The notes beneath the pieces were generated by a model. The model had not been told where the DNA came from. It searched no databases and saw only the letters and a program-made list of their open reading frames with translations. A DNA stretch of 11,479 bases, taken from NCBI GenBank assembly GCA_021156245.1, contig JAJNBO010000079.1, positions 1 through 11,479 on the forward strand. Direction: 5' to 3'. Positions 1 to 6,124 of this stretch are shown here, in pieces. The translations under genes and the position numbers were made by a program. Numbering within the stretch: the first letter of the stretch is position 1; the number at the start of each line of letters is the position of its first letter. This DNA comes from Ramlibacter sp. GTDB taxonomy: Bacteria; Pseudomonadota; Gammaproteobacteria; Burkholderiales; Burkholderiaceae_C.

Positions 1-951
1 GAAGGACTGGGGCAGCTCGATGCGGCTCTTGCGCACGTGCAGGAAGTAGCGGTCGTACAGGGTCTGCAGGCCCAGGTAGTCGAACTTGAGGTCTCGCTCG
101 GCCTTGATCGCGCCGGCCAGCTTCTTCAGGTCGAACTGCAGCAGCTTTTCGTCCAGCAGCTCGTTCTCGACGCCCTTCTTGATGAACTGCGGGAAGTTGT
201 CGGCGTAGGCTTCGGCGCGCTCGCCGGGAGCCACTTCGCGGCCGATCACTTCCTTGAAGATGGTGTGCAGCAGCAGGCGGGCCGTGACGAAGGTGTAGTC
301 GGGCTCCTTCTCGATCAGCGTGCGGGCGGCCAGGATCGAGGCCTTGTACACCTCGTCGAGCGGCACGCCGTCGTACAGGTTGCGCTGCGTCTCGGCGAAG
401 ATCGGCTCCGGCTTGACGTCGGCGCCCAGGCCTTCGCAGGAGGCGACGATCAGCGCGCGCAGCGCGTTGGTGTCCAGCGGCACGCGCTGGCCGTCGTCCA
501 TCACGTGGAACTGCGGGGCGGCGGGGGCTTCCTGCTGCGCCTGCTTGGCGCGCTCCTGCGCGCGGCGCTCGCGGTAGAGCACGTACGCGCGGGCGACGTC
601 GTGCTGGCCGCTGCGCATCAGGCCCAGTTCGGCGGCGTCCTGGATGTCCTCGATGTGGAAGGTGCCGCCGCCCGGGCGCGAACGCACCAGCGCGCGCACG
701 ACCTGCTGCGTGAGCACGTCCACCGTTTCACGCACGCTGGCCGAAGCGGCGCCCTGGGTGCCGTGCACCGCCAGGAAGGCCTTCATCATCGCGATGCCGA
801 TCTTGCTCGGCTCGAAGGGGACCACCGCGCCGTTGCGGCGGATGATCTGGTATTGGGCCAGCGGGTTGGTGGCCTGCGCCGCGGCGGTGGGCGCGGCGGC
901 GTTGCCGGCGCCAAGTACGGAAGACGACGGGGTGGACAGGGCAGGTTGCAT
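1..951 (-). CDS. nrdA: Ribonucleoside-diphosphate reductase alpha subunit, class Ia (N-terminal 317 residues, runs off the left edge)
   Basis: This is the large subunit of aerobic ribonucleotide reductase, which reduces ribonucleoside diphosphates to deoxyribonucleotides together with the NrdB radical subunit in the cytoplasm. Only the N-terminus is present. After a low-complexity Ala/Pro/Thr-rich leader of about 30 residues comes an ATP-cone domain (about 34-124, QIIRRNGAVVPFEPSKI then later FHIEDIQD), the allosteric activity site that senses ATP/dATP. The start of the all-alpha R1 N-terminal domain follows (about 185-317, with ETQRNLYDG, ARLLLHTIF and LQTLYDRYFL). The catalytic cysteines and barrel lie outside the window. 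The ATG at 949-951 was chosen because GAGGAA (957-962) lies just upstream at normal Shine-Dalgarno spacing and because a promoter with NrdR boxes lies 70-115 bases further up. nrdB is expected next, to the left. Family identity is secure from the domain sequence. Confidence 0.96.
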   Translation of the reverse strand, partial: MQPALSTPSSSVLGAGNAAAPTAAAQATNPLAQYQIIRRNGAVVPFEPSKIGIAMMKAFLAVHGTQGAASASVRETVDVLTQQVVRALVRSRPGGGTFHIEDIQDAAELGLMRSGQHDVARAYVLYRERRAQERAKQAQQEAPAAPQFHVMDDGQRVPLDTNALRALIVASCEGLGADVKPEPIFAETQRNLYDGVPLDEVYKASILAARTLIEKEPDYTFVTARLLLHTIFKEVIGREVAPGERAEAYADNFPQFIKKGVENELLDEKLLQFDLKKLAGAIKAERDLKFDYLGLQTLYDRYFLHVRKSRIELPQSF

Positions 952-956
952 AGGCG

Positions 957-962
957 TTCCTC
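957..962 (-). promoter_or_regulatory. Ribosome binding site of nrdA
   Basis: The minus strand reads GAGGAA, 5 bases before the ATG at 951. It supports the nrdA start over the other in-frame codons of the low-complexity leader. Confidence 0.7.
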
Positions 963-1018
963 GTGCTGCAGTTGTTCTTCGTTGGGTCGCGCAGTGTAGC
1001 GTCCCACCGGTGTGCGAT

Positions 1019-1034
1019 CCACTATATCTAGTGG
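1019..1034. promoter_or_regulatory. NrdR box, proximal
   Basis: The plus strand reads CCACTATATCTAGTGG, a 16-base palindromic site close to the NrdR consensus (acaCwAtATaTwGtgt, as recalled). NrdR is the zinc-ribbon/ATP-cone repressor of ribonucleotide reductase genes. The site overlaps the -10 element of the nrdA promoter. Confidence 0.85.
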
Positions 1035-1049
1035 CCGGCGGCATGACAA
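1021..1049 (-). promoter_or_regulatory. Sigma-70 type promoter of nrdA
   Basis: On the minus strand a -35 element TTGTCA (1044-1049) and a -10 element TATAGT (1021-1026) are separated by exactly 17 bases. Each has one mismatch to consensus. The start of transcription would lie near 1014, giving a leader of about 60 bases before the nrdA ATG. The -10 lies inside the proximal NrdR box and the -35 abuts the distal one, so a repressor bound to both would block polymerase. Confidence 0.75.
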
Positions 1050-1065
1050 GCACTATAGGTAGTGG
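1050..1065. promoter_or_regulatory. NrdR box, distal
   Basis: The plus strand reads GCACTATAGGTAGTGG, a second NrdR-type palindrome. It starts 31 bases from the proximal box, close to three helical turns, which is the usual spacing of paired NrdR boxes. It abuts the upstream side of the -35 element. Confidence 0.82.
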
Positions 1066-1240
1066 TTGTCACCGGGTCGCTGGTGCGTAAGCCTGTGGAG
1101 AACTTGTGCAGCGCCTGTGACGTGCGCGCTGAGCGCGCAAATGCTCATCCGGTGCGAGGCGCGGCGCGGCTTCGCGCTCGAAATGCGCGCGCAGGGCGCA
1201 TCGCCACACGCGCGACGCTTGCGCGCAAGCCCGTTGCCGG
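1066..1240. other. Spacer between ampD and the nrdA promoter, rich in GC hairpins
   Basis: No gene is seen in these 175 bases. They hold several short GC-rich inverted repeats: GCTTGCGCGCAAGC (1217-1230, a perfect 14-base palindrome), ATGCGC/GCGCAT (1183-1188 with 1196-1201), GCGCG/CGCGC (1164-1168 with 1173-1177) and TGCGCGC/GCGCGCA (1123-1129 with 1133-1139). None is followed by a run of T on the minus strand, so this is not a classical intrinsic terminator. It may help end or process the ampD transcript. Some of this pairing is expected by chance at such GC content. Confidence 0.5.
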
Positions 1241-1837
1241 TCAGCAACTTCCCTGCGGAAACCAGCCGGAAGGCCAGCCCAGGTTGCGGCGCAGCAGCGC
1301 CCAGTCGAAGCCTTCGCCGGGGTCTTTCTTGCGTCCGGGCGCGATGTGCTCGTGGCCCGCGACGTGCCGGATCGGGTAGTGCTGCGCGAGCGCTGCGCAC
1401 ACGCTGGCGAGCGCCTCGTACTGCTCCTGCTCGAAGGTGCCGCCCTCCAGGCCCTCGAGCTCGATGCCCACGGAATCGTCGTTGCAGTTCGGCCGGCCGC
1501 GCCACGACGATGGCCCCGCGTGCCAGGCCCGCCGGTCGCAGCTGACGAACTGCCACAGCCCGCCGTCGCGCCGGATGTAGAAGTGCGCCGACACCTGCAT
1601 GCCTTCGATGCTCTTGAAATAGGGATGCGCGTCCCAGTCGAGCGCGTTGGTGAACAGGCGCTGCACCTCGTCCCCGCCGTACACGCCCGGGGGCAGGCTG
1701 ATCGAATGCACCACCACCAGGTCCACCGCCGCCGCCTCGGGACGCGGCCCGAAATTGGGCGAGTCCAGCCGCCGCGCGAAGCGGTACCAGCCCGCGTCCC
1801 ACAGGCCGGCGCCGGCGTCAGGGGCTGGTGGGGTCAT
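1241..1837 (-). CDS. ampD: 1,6-anhydro-N-acetylmuramyl-L-alanine amidase AmpD
   Basis: AmpD is a zinc amidase of the cytoplasmic peptidoglycan recycling pathway. It splits the peptide from 1,6-anhydro-MurNAc, and its loss can derepress AmpC beta-lactamase in organisms that carry AmpR. The 198-residue product is one amidase_2 domain with no signal peptide, as expected for AmpD rather than periplasmic AmiD. The predicted zinc ligands are H44 (VVVHSIS), H162 and D172 (GHEHIAPGRKKDPG), with E126 (VGIELEG) and K170 as the catalytic pair. All match E. coli H34, H154, D164, E116 and K162 with constant offsets of 8 to 10. The ATG at 1837 lies inside the last codons of pilR (20-base overlap) and is preceded on the minus strand by GAAGAGG. 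It is probably the last gene of the ypjD-pilSR operon. Confidence 0.95.
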   Translation of the reverse strand: MTPPAPDAGAGLWDAGWYRFARRLDSPNFGPRPEAAAVDLVVVHSISLPPGVYGGDEVQRLFTNALDWDAHPYFKSIEGMQVSAHFYIRRDGGLWQFVSCDRRAWHAGPSSWRGRPNCNDDSVGIELEGLEGGTFEQEQYEALASVCAALAQHYPIRHVAGHEHIAPGRKKDPGEGFDWALLRRNLGWPSGWFPQGSC

Positions 1838-3296
1838 CGGCCTCTTCGCTGCCGGGCGTGGCGATCGCCAGCCGGGCGATGCGATAGCGGATCTGGCGCA
1901 GGCTCAGGCCGAGGCGCTGGGCCGCCGCCGTGCGGTTGAAGTTGGTTTCGCGCAGCGCCTTCACCAGGATCTCGCGCTCCTGCTGGTCCAGGTAGGCCTG
2001 AAGGTCCGAAGGCACGCCCGCGGCAGTCGCGGCCACCGTCGGCGACGCCGCCGCCGCGGCCGCCGGCTCGTTGACTGCGGCGGTGGCGGTGGACGGCGCG
2101 AAGTCCACCTGCAGCTCGCTCCCGTCGCTCAGGGCGAGCGCGCGGTGCAGCAGGTTCTCCAGTTCGCGGACGTTGCCGGTGAGCGGATGCGCCTGCAGCT
2201 GCGCGAGCACCGACGGCGACAGCACCGGGGGCGTGATGCCTGCCTCCTGTCCGATGCGCGCCAGCAACGCCTCGCACAGCATCGGCAGGTCCTCGCGGCG
2301 TTCGCGCAGCGGCGGCACCACGATCTCGATGACGTTGAGCCGGTAGAACAGGTCCTGGCGGAAGCGGCCCGCCTGCACGTCCGCGGCGAGGTCGCGGTGC
2401 GTCGCGCTGACGATGCGCACGTCGACCTCTTCCTCCTGCGTGGAACCGAGCGAGCGCACATGGCGCTCCTGGATGGCGCGCAGCAGCTTGGACTGCATGG
2501 CCAGCGGCAGGTCGCCGATCTCGTCGAGGAACAGCGTGCCGTTGCGCGCTGCCTGGAAATAGCCCTGGCGGTCCGCCGCCGCGCCCGTGTAGGAGCCCTT
2601 CTTGGCGCCGAAGAATTCCGCCTCGAGCAAGGTCTCCGGGATCGCGCTGCAGTTGACGGCCACGAACGGGCCTTCTGCGCGATGGCTGCAGGCATGGATG
2701 GCGCGCGCGGCCAGTTCCTTGCCGGTGCCCGATTCGCCGCGCACCAGCACGGGCGCCATGCTCCGCGCCACCTTCCCGATGCGCTCCTTCACCTGCCGCA
2801 TCGGCGCCGATTCACCGACCAGGCGCTGGAGGGCGCTGCTGCCGGTGCCGCGCTCTGCGCTGGACGCGGCGGGCCGTGCCTGCGCGCCCATCGGGCGCGG
2901 CTTGTCGCTCGCTGCGGTCTCCAGGATCGCGGAGGCCACCACGCTGCGGAACTGCTTGAGGTCCACGGGCTTCGTGAGGTAATCGAAGGCACCCGCCTTC
3001 AGGGCCTCCACCGCGTTCTCCGCGGAGCCGTACGCCGTCATCACCACGCAGCGTTCGCTGCGCTGCTGCGCACCCATGCGTTGCAGCAGGTCGAGGCCGA
3101 GCCCGTCCGGCAGCCGCATGTCGGTGATCACCGCGTCGAACTTCGATTGGCCGAGAAGCTGCCAGGCTTCTTCCAGCGTCCCGGCGGCGTCGACCCGGTA
3201 GCCTTCACGCAGCAGCGTCAGTTCGTACAGGGTGCGCAGGTCCGGTTCGTCGTCGACGACCAGGACATGGGCCGGGGTGGCGGGAGTGGAAGCCAT
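1818..3296 (-). CDS. pilR: Sigma-54 dependent response regulator PilR (type IV pilus regulation)
   Basis: A 492-residue NtrC-family activator. The receiver domain (about 10-122) has the acidic pair D15/D16, phospho-acceptor D59 (VITDMRLPD), T87 and K109. The AAA+ domain (about 158-395) has Walker A GESGTGKE (187-194), the sigma-54 contact loop as GSYTGA (234-239, the GAFTGA motif with Tyr for Phe), Walker B GTLFLDEIGD (253-262) and the RxDLFYRLNV stretch. An Ala-rich linker (about 402-430) leads to a Fis-type helix-turn-helix (about 443-480, ILVKALRETNFNRTAAAQRLG). In PilSR systems the regulator turns on sigma-54 transcription of pilA; no pilA is visible here. The ATG shares one base with the pilS stop (TGATG, 3294-3298). 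No Shine-Dalgarno lies before it, which suggests translational coupling. Its pairing with a six-helix membrane kinase is what separates PilR from other NtrC-like proteins. Confidence 0.9.
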   Translation of the reverse strand: MASTPATPAHVLVVDDEPDLRTLYELTLLREGYRVDAAGTLEEAWQLLGQSKFDAVITDMRLPDGLGLDLLQRMGAQQRSERCVVMTAYGSAENAVEALKAGAFDYLTKPVDLKQFRSVVASAILETAASDKPRPMGAQARPAASSAERGTGSSALQRLVGESAPMRQVKERIGKVARSMAPVLVRGESGTGKELAARAIHACSHRAEGPFVAVNCSAIPETLLEAEFFGAKKGSYTGAAADRQGYFQAARNGTLFLDEIGDLPLAMQSKLLRAIQERHVRSLGSTQEEEVDVRIVSATHRDLAADVQAGRFRQDLFYRLNVIEIVVPPLRERREDLPMLCEALLARIGQEAGITPPVLSPSVLAQLQAHPLTGNVRELENLLHRALALSDGSELQVDFAPSTATAAVNEPAAAAAASPTVAATAAGVPSDLQAYLDQQEREILVKALRETNFNRTAAAQRLGLSLRQIRYRIARLAIATPGSEEADDPTSP

Positions 3297-5005
3297 CAGG
3301 CGCGTATTGTGGCAAAGGGCGCGCCCAGCACCACGCTGGCTCGCGTGCGGAATGCCACGGTAAAGGCATTCCCCTCACGCCCGCTGCCATCCGGCGCCGG
3401 TCCGCGCGCAAAGGCGATGGCCGCTCCGTGGCGGTCGCACAACTCGCGGCAGATGTACAGGCCCAGGCCGCTGGAGCGGCTTTCGGAGGAGAAGAAGGGC
3501 TCGAAGAGATGGCGCTGCACGCCGGGGTCGAGCGGCGCGCCGTCGCTCCACACCTGCACGCGCGACTGGTCGCCGTCCAGGGAGGTGGCCACCAGGATGG
3601 CGCCCGGCGCCATCGATGCATAGCGCAGCGCGTTGTCCAGGAGGTTCACCAGGACGCGGCGCAGGTGCTCCCCGTCGAAGGCGGCCCACGCGGTGCCTGC
3701 GCGGGGCAGCAACTGGAGGCGACCGCCTGCCTGCGAGTGCCGCTGCCACTCCAGGGTCACCGCGCCGACCGCCTGGTCTAGTTCCAGCCAGTCGGTGGTG
3801 GGCTGCTGCACCCGGGCCAGGTTCAGGATCTCCTCCACGATCTGCGAGAGGCGCTGCGCGTTCTTGCGCACCAGGGCGCTGAGCTGCTGCTGCTCGGCGT
3901 CGACCAGCTGCTCCGCGAGCAGCGAGTTGGCCTGCGCGATGGCGGCCAGGGGATTGCGGATTTCGTGCGCGACGGCCGCCGACATGCGCCCCATGGCCGC
4001 GAGCTTCTCGGTGCGCACCTGCGCTTCGGCCTCGCGCAGGTCCTGCATGAACATCACGCACAAGGGCTCGATCAGCGGATCCTGCGGCGGCGTGAGCCGG
4101 GTGCGCACGCGCAGGTGCAGCCGCTCGCCCGGCCGCAGTTCCAGCGCCAGCTCTGCCTCCTGCGGGCCCAGCTCGGAGAATGTGCGCTGCGCCAGCGCCG
4201 CCAGCGGCTTCCAGCCGGGGCGCGACACCAGGGCCAGCGACGCCGGCGCCTCGCGCGCCTGCCAGCCCAGGAGCATGCGCGCCGAAGGATTGGCGGCGTG
4301 CAGGCGCCAGTCCGGCGCGACCACCAGCACGCCGTCGGCCAGCGTTTCGATGACGACCTCGTTGACGTGCGCCTGGGTACGGGCGGCGGACAGCCCGCGC
4401 CGCGCCGCCTGCTCTTCGCGGGCCAGCCGCATCGCCAGCTGGTTGGCCAGCAACGCCACGACGAAGTAGCCGCCACCGGCCAGCCCCGCCTGGACCATGC
4501 GCGAGGTGTGGTCCGACAGCTCCAGGGCGTACAGCCAAGCGTCGGCGAGCAGGAGGATGGTGACGGCGGCCGCGGTGCCCAGCGCCAGCAGGGTCGAACC
4601 GAGCACCGAGGCGGTCAGCACGGGCAGCGCGAACAGCGCCGAATAGTTCAGGCCCGCGGCCTGCAGGAAGTGCAGGGTCGAGAACGCCAGCAGGTCGACG
4701 CCGATGGTGGAGACCCACTGCGGATCGAACGTGCGGCCGGGCGGCGACGGGCGGGAGAACAGCCGGACCGCCAGCGATGCGGCGAAGTACGTCGCGCAGA
4801 GGGCGAGCAGCCAGACGTTGAACGGCGCCAGGCCCAGCGCCATCATGCCGCCCAGCAGCGCCAGCAGCACCAGCGCGATGCCGGCGCGGGCCATCATGAA
4901 GCCGAGCCACAGGCGGTGGAACGCCGAAGACTCCGGCGACGGCACCGGCACCGGTGTTTCCCAGGTCCACGTGGACTGCGAGAAACCGGTGGTGTCGGTG
5001 GCCAT
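3296..5005 (-). CDS. pilS: Membrane sensor histidine kinase PilS
   Basis: A 569-residue kinase that would phosphorylate PilR. The N-terminal half has about six membrane helices (roughly 36-58, 61-82, 98-117, 121-138, 140-162 and 173-194) with no large periplasmic loop, as in PilS, which senses within the membrane. A PAS-like domain follows (about 212-320, VVIETLADGVLVVAPDWRLHAANPSA). HisKA comes next, with the phospho-acceptor H347 in AAVAHEIRNPL, then the HATPase domain: N box LVNLLDNALRYA (452-463), F box LFEPFFSS (500-507) and G2 SSGLGLYICREL (511-522). The G1 box is unusual: VWSDGAPL where DxGxG is expected (see findings). The ATG at 5005 is 5 bases after the stop of the preceding small gene. 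A family of kinases close to PilS cannot be fully excluded, but the pairing with PilR fits. Confidence 0.88.
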   Translation of the reverse strand: MATDTTGFSQSTWTWETPVPVPSPESSAFHRLWLGFMMARAGIALVLLALLGGMMALGLAPFNVWLLALCATYFAASLAVRLFSRPSPPGRTFDPQWVSTIGVDLLAFSTLHFLQAAGLNYSALFALPVLTASVLGSTLLALGTAAAVTILLLADAWLYALELSDHTSRMVQAGLAGGGYFVVALLANQLAMRLAREEQAARRGLSAARTQAHVNEVVIETLADGVLVVAPDWRLHAANPSARMLLGWQAREAPASLALVSRPGWKPLAALAQRTFSELGPQEAELALELRPGERLHLRVRTRLTPPQDPLIEPLCVMFMQDLREAEAQVRTEKLAAMGRMSAAVAHEIRNPLAAIAQANSLLAEQLVDAEQQQLSALVRKNAQRLSQIVEEILNLARVQQPTTDWLELDQAVGAVTLEWQRHSQAGGRLQLLPRAGTAWAAFDGEHLRRVLVNLLDNALRYASMAPGAILVATSLDGDQSRVQVWSDGAPLDPGVQRHLFEPFFSSESRSSGLGLYICRELCDRHGAAIAFARGPAPDGSGREGNAFTVAFRTRASVVLGAPFATIRA

Positions 5006-5010
5006 GGTCT

Positions 5011-5247
5011 TCAGGCCCCTGCGCGCAGCCGGTGTTCCTGGCTGCAGTAGGCCAGGCCATTGGTGCCTGCCACGGCATCCGCCCGCGGCAGGTGCAGGCC
5101 GCAGACCGGGCAGGCGATCATTTCCTGGGGGCCGGCTCCGTCGGCGTCCCGCCGCTTCGGCGGCGTGCCGGCGCCATCCTTGACGCGGTTGCTGCGCCAG
5201 ACCATGTAGGCGATGACCAGGATGGCGAGCAGCACGAGGTATTTCAT
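5011..5247 (-). CDS. Small membrane-anchored zinc-ribbon protein, PP0621 family
   Basis: A 78-residue protein of unknown function. Residues 1-18 form one hydrophobic helix (MKYLVLLAILVIAYMVWR). A basic and Gly/Pro-rich linker follows, then a small metal-binding motif: C46-P-V-C49 and C68-x-x-x-H72 (CPVCGLHLP ... YCSQEHR). This resembles the family annotated as PP0621. The ATG overlaps the ypjD stop by four bases (ATGA, 5244-5247), with GAGG eight bases upstream of the start. The overlap and tight spacing to pilS show it is part of the operon. It may bring a zinc knuckle to the membrane beside PilS or YpjD, but that is only suggested by position. Confidence 0.85.
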   Translation of the reverse strand: MKYLVLLAILVIAYMVWRSNRVKDGAGTPPKRRDADGAGPQEMIACPVCGLHLPRADAVAGTNGLAYCSQEHRLRAGA

Positions 5248-6041
5248 GCGGTCCGCCTCAGGATCACCTCGATCACGAAGCGCGAACCCACGTAGGCGAG
5301 CAGCAGAAGCAGCGAACCCACGTAGATCACGCGCACCGCCTTGCGTCCACGCCAGCCGAAACGCGCCCGGCCCAGCAGCAGGGTCGCGAAGACCACCCAC
5401 GACAGCACCGAGAACACCGTCTTGTGGTCCCAGCGCCAGCCCCGGCCATAGAGCACTTCGGAGAAGAACACGCCGGCGAGCAGCGTGGCCGTGAGAAGGA
5501 TGAAACCGGCGGTCGCGAACCGGAAGGTGAGGCGCTCCAGCGTCAGCAGCGGCAGGCCGGCCTGCGGCTCCTGCGCGTGCCGCATGGTGTGCTCCACCCG
5601 CTGCATCAGCCACGCGTGCACCACGGCGGCGGCGAAGAGGCCGTACGACGCGATCCCCAGCGCCCAGTGCAGCGGCAGCCATGCCGACGTCGTGCCCTGC
5701 AGGGGCGTGCCGGGGAAGATGAAGGCCAGCAGCACGGCGGCGGCGCCCAGGCCGGCCAGCGCCCAACGCCCGCGCAGTTCGGGAAAGACCTTGGTTTCCA
5801 CGGTGTACACGGTCAGCACCAGCCAGGCCGTCACCGAGACGGCGGGCGCGAAGCCGAAACGCGGCGAGTCGCCGACGAGTCCCCAGGCCAGCACGCACGC
5901 ATGCAGCACCCATGCGGCCACCAGGGCGGTGCGGGCGGCGTGCTCGCTCAGCCGCGACGCGCCCGCGGCGGGTACCGCGTAGGCTACGGCGGCCGCCAGC
6001 GTCAGCGCCACCCCTGCGGGAGACGCACTGGATAAAATCAT
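5244..6041 (-). CDS. ypjD: YpjD / CcsA-HemX-like cytochrome c assembly family membrane protein
   Basis: A 265-residue integral inner-membrane protein with about eight hydrophobic helices and little soluble sequence. The conserved core is recognisable: LHWALGIASYGLFAAAVVHAW (two of its histidines are H125 and H142) and RGWRWDHKTVFSVLSWVVF (with H206). This corresponds to the Trp-rich haem-handling region of CcsA/HemX proteins, so haem binding or transport is the likely role. E. coli ypjD also sits divergently next to ffh, which supports the name. True system II CcsA is normally encoded beside resB, and that gene is not here. No Shine-Dalgarno precedes the ATG at 6041, and a -10-like TAAACT (6048-6053) ends six bases before it, so the mRNA may be leaderless. 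It is the first gene of the operon. Confidence 0.85.
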   Translation of the reverse strand: MILSSASPAGVALTLAAAVAYAVPAAGASRLSEHAARTALVAAWVLHACVLAWGLVGDSPRFGFAPAVSVTAWLVLTVYTVETKVFPELRGRWALAGLGAAAVLLAFIFPGTPLQGTTSAWLPLHWALGIASYGLFAAAVVHAWLMQRVEHTMRHAQEPQAGLPLLTLERLTFRFATAGFILLTATLLAGVFFSEVLYGRGWRWDHKTVFSVLSWVVFATLLLGRARFGWRGRKAVRVIYVGSLLLLLAYVGSRFVIEVILRRTA

Positions 6042-6124
6042 GGGACGAGTTTAGCCCCTGGCATCCTGCCCTCCCCCGCGCCGGCACGCCGCGTGTGGCG
6101 CAACCCCCACTCACACTCCCCCCA
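6042..6124. promoter_or_regulatory. Divergent promoter region of ypjD and ffh
   Basis: These 83 bases separate the two divergent starts. Toward ypjD (minus strand) a -10-like TAAACT lies at 6048-6053. Toward ffh (plus strand) a -10-like TAAAAT lies at 6033-6038, just inside the first ypjD codons, and would give a leader of about 80 bases. Neither has a convincing -35 at 16-18 bases, so both calls are weak. The stretch just before the ffh ATG is C-rich and has no purine-rich ribosome site. Confidence 0.35.

Noticed and set aside
1647..3623. Open frame of 658 codons on the plus strand
   Set aside because: It is antisense to ampD, pilR and pilS, whose motifs are unmistakable. Long antisense frames are expected at this GC content.
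3375..5078. 567-codon minus-strand frame alongside pilS
   Set aside because: It is the +1 shadow of pilS, rich in Arg, Ala and Gly, with no recognisable domain. The pilS frame carries every kinase motif.
5912..6124. N-terminal extension of the ffh frame
   Set aside because: It is antisense to ypjD and Ffh homology begins at the ATG at 6125.
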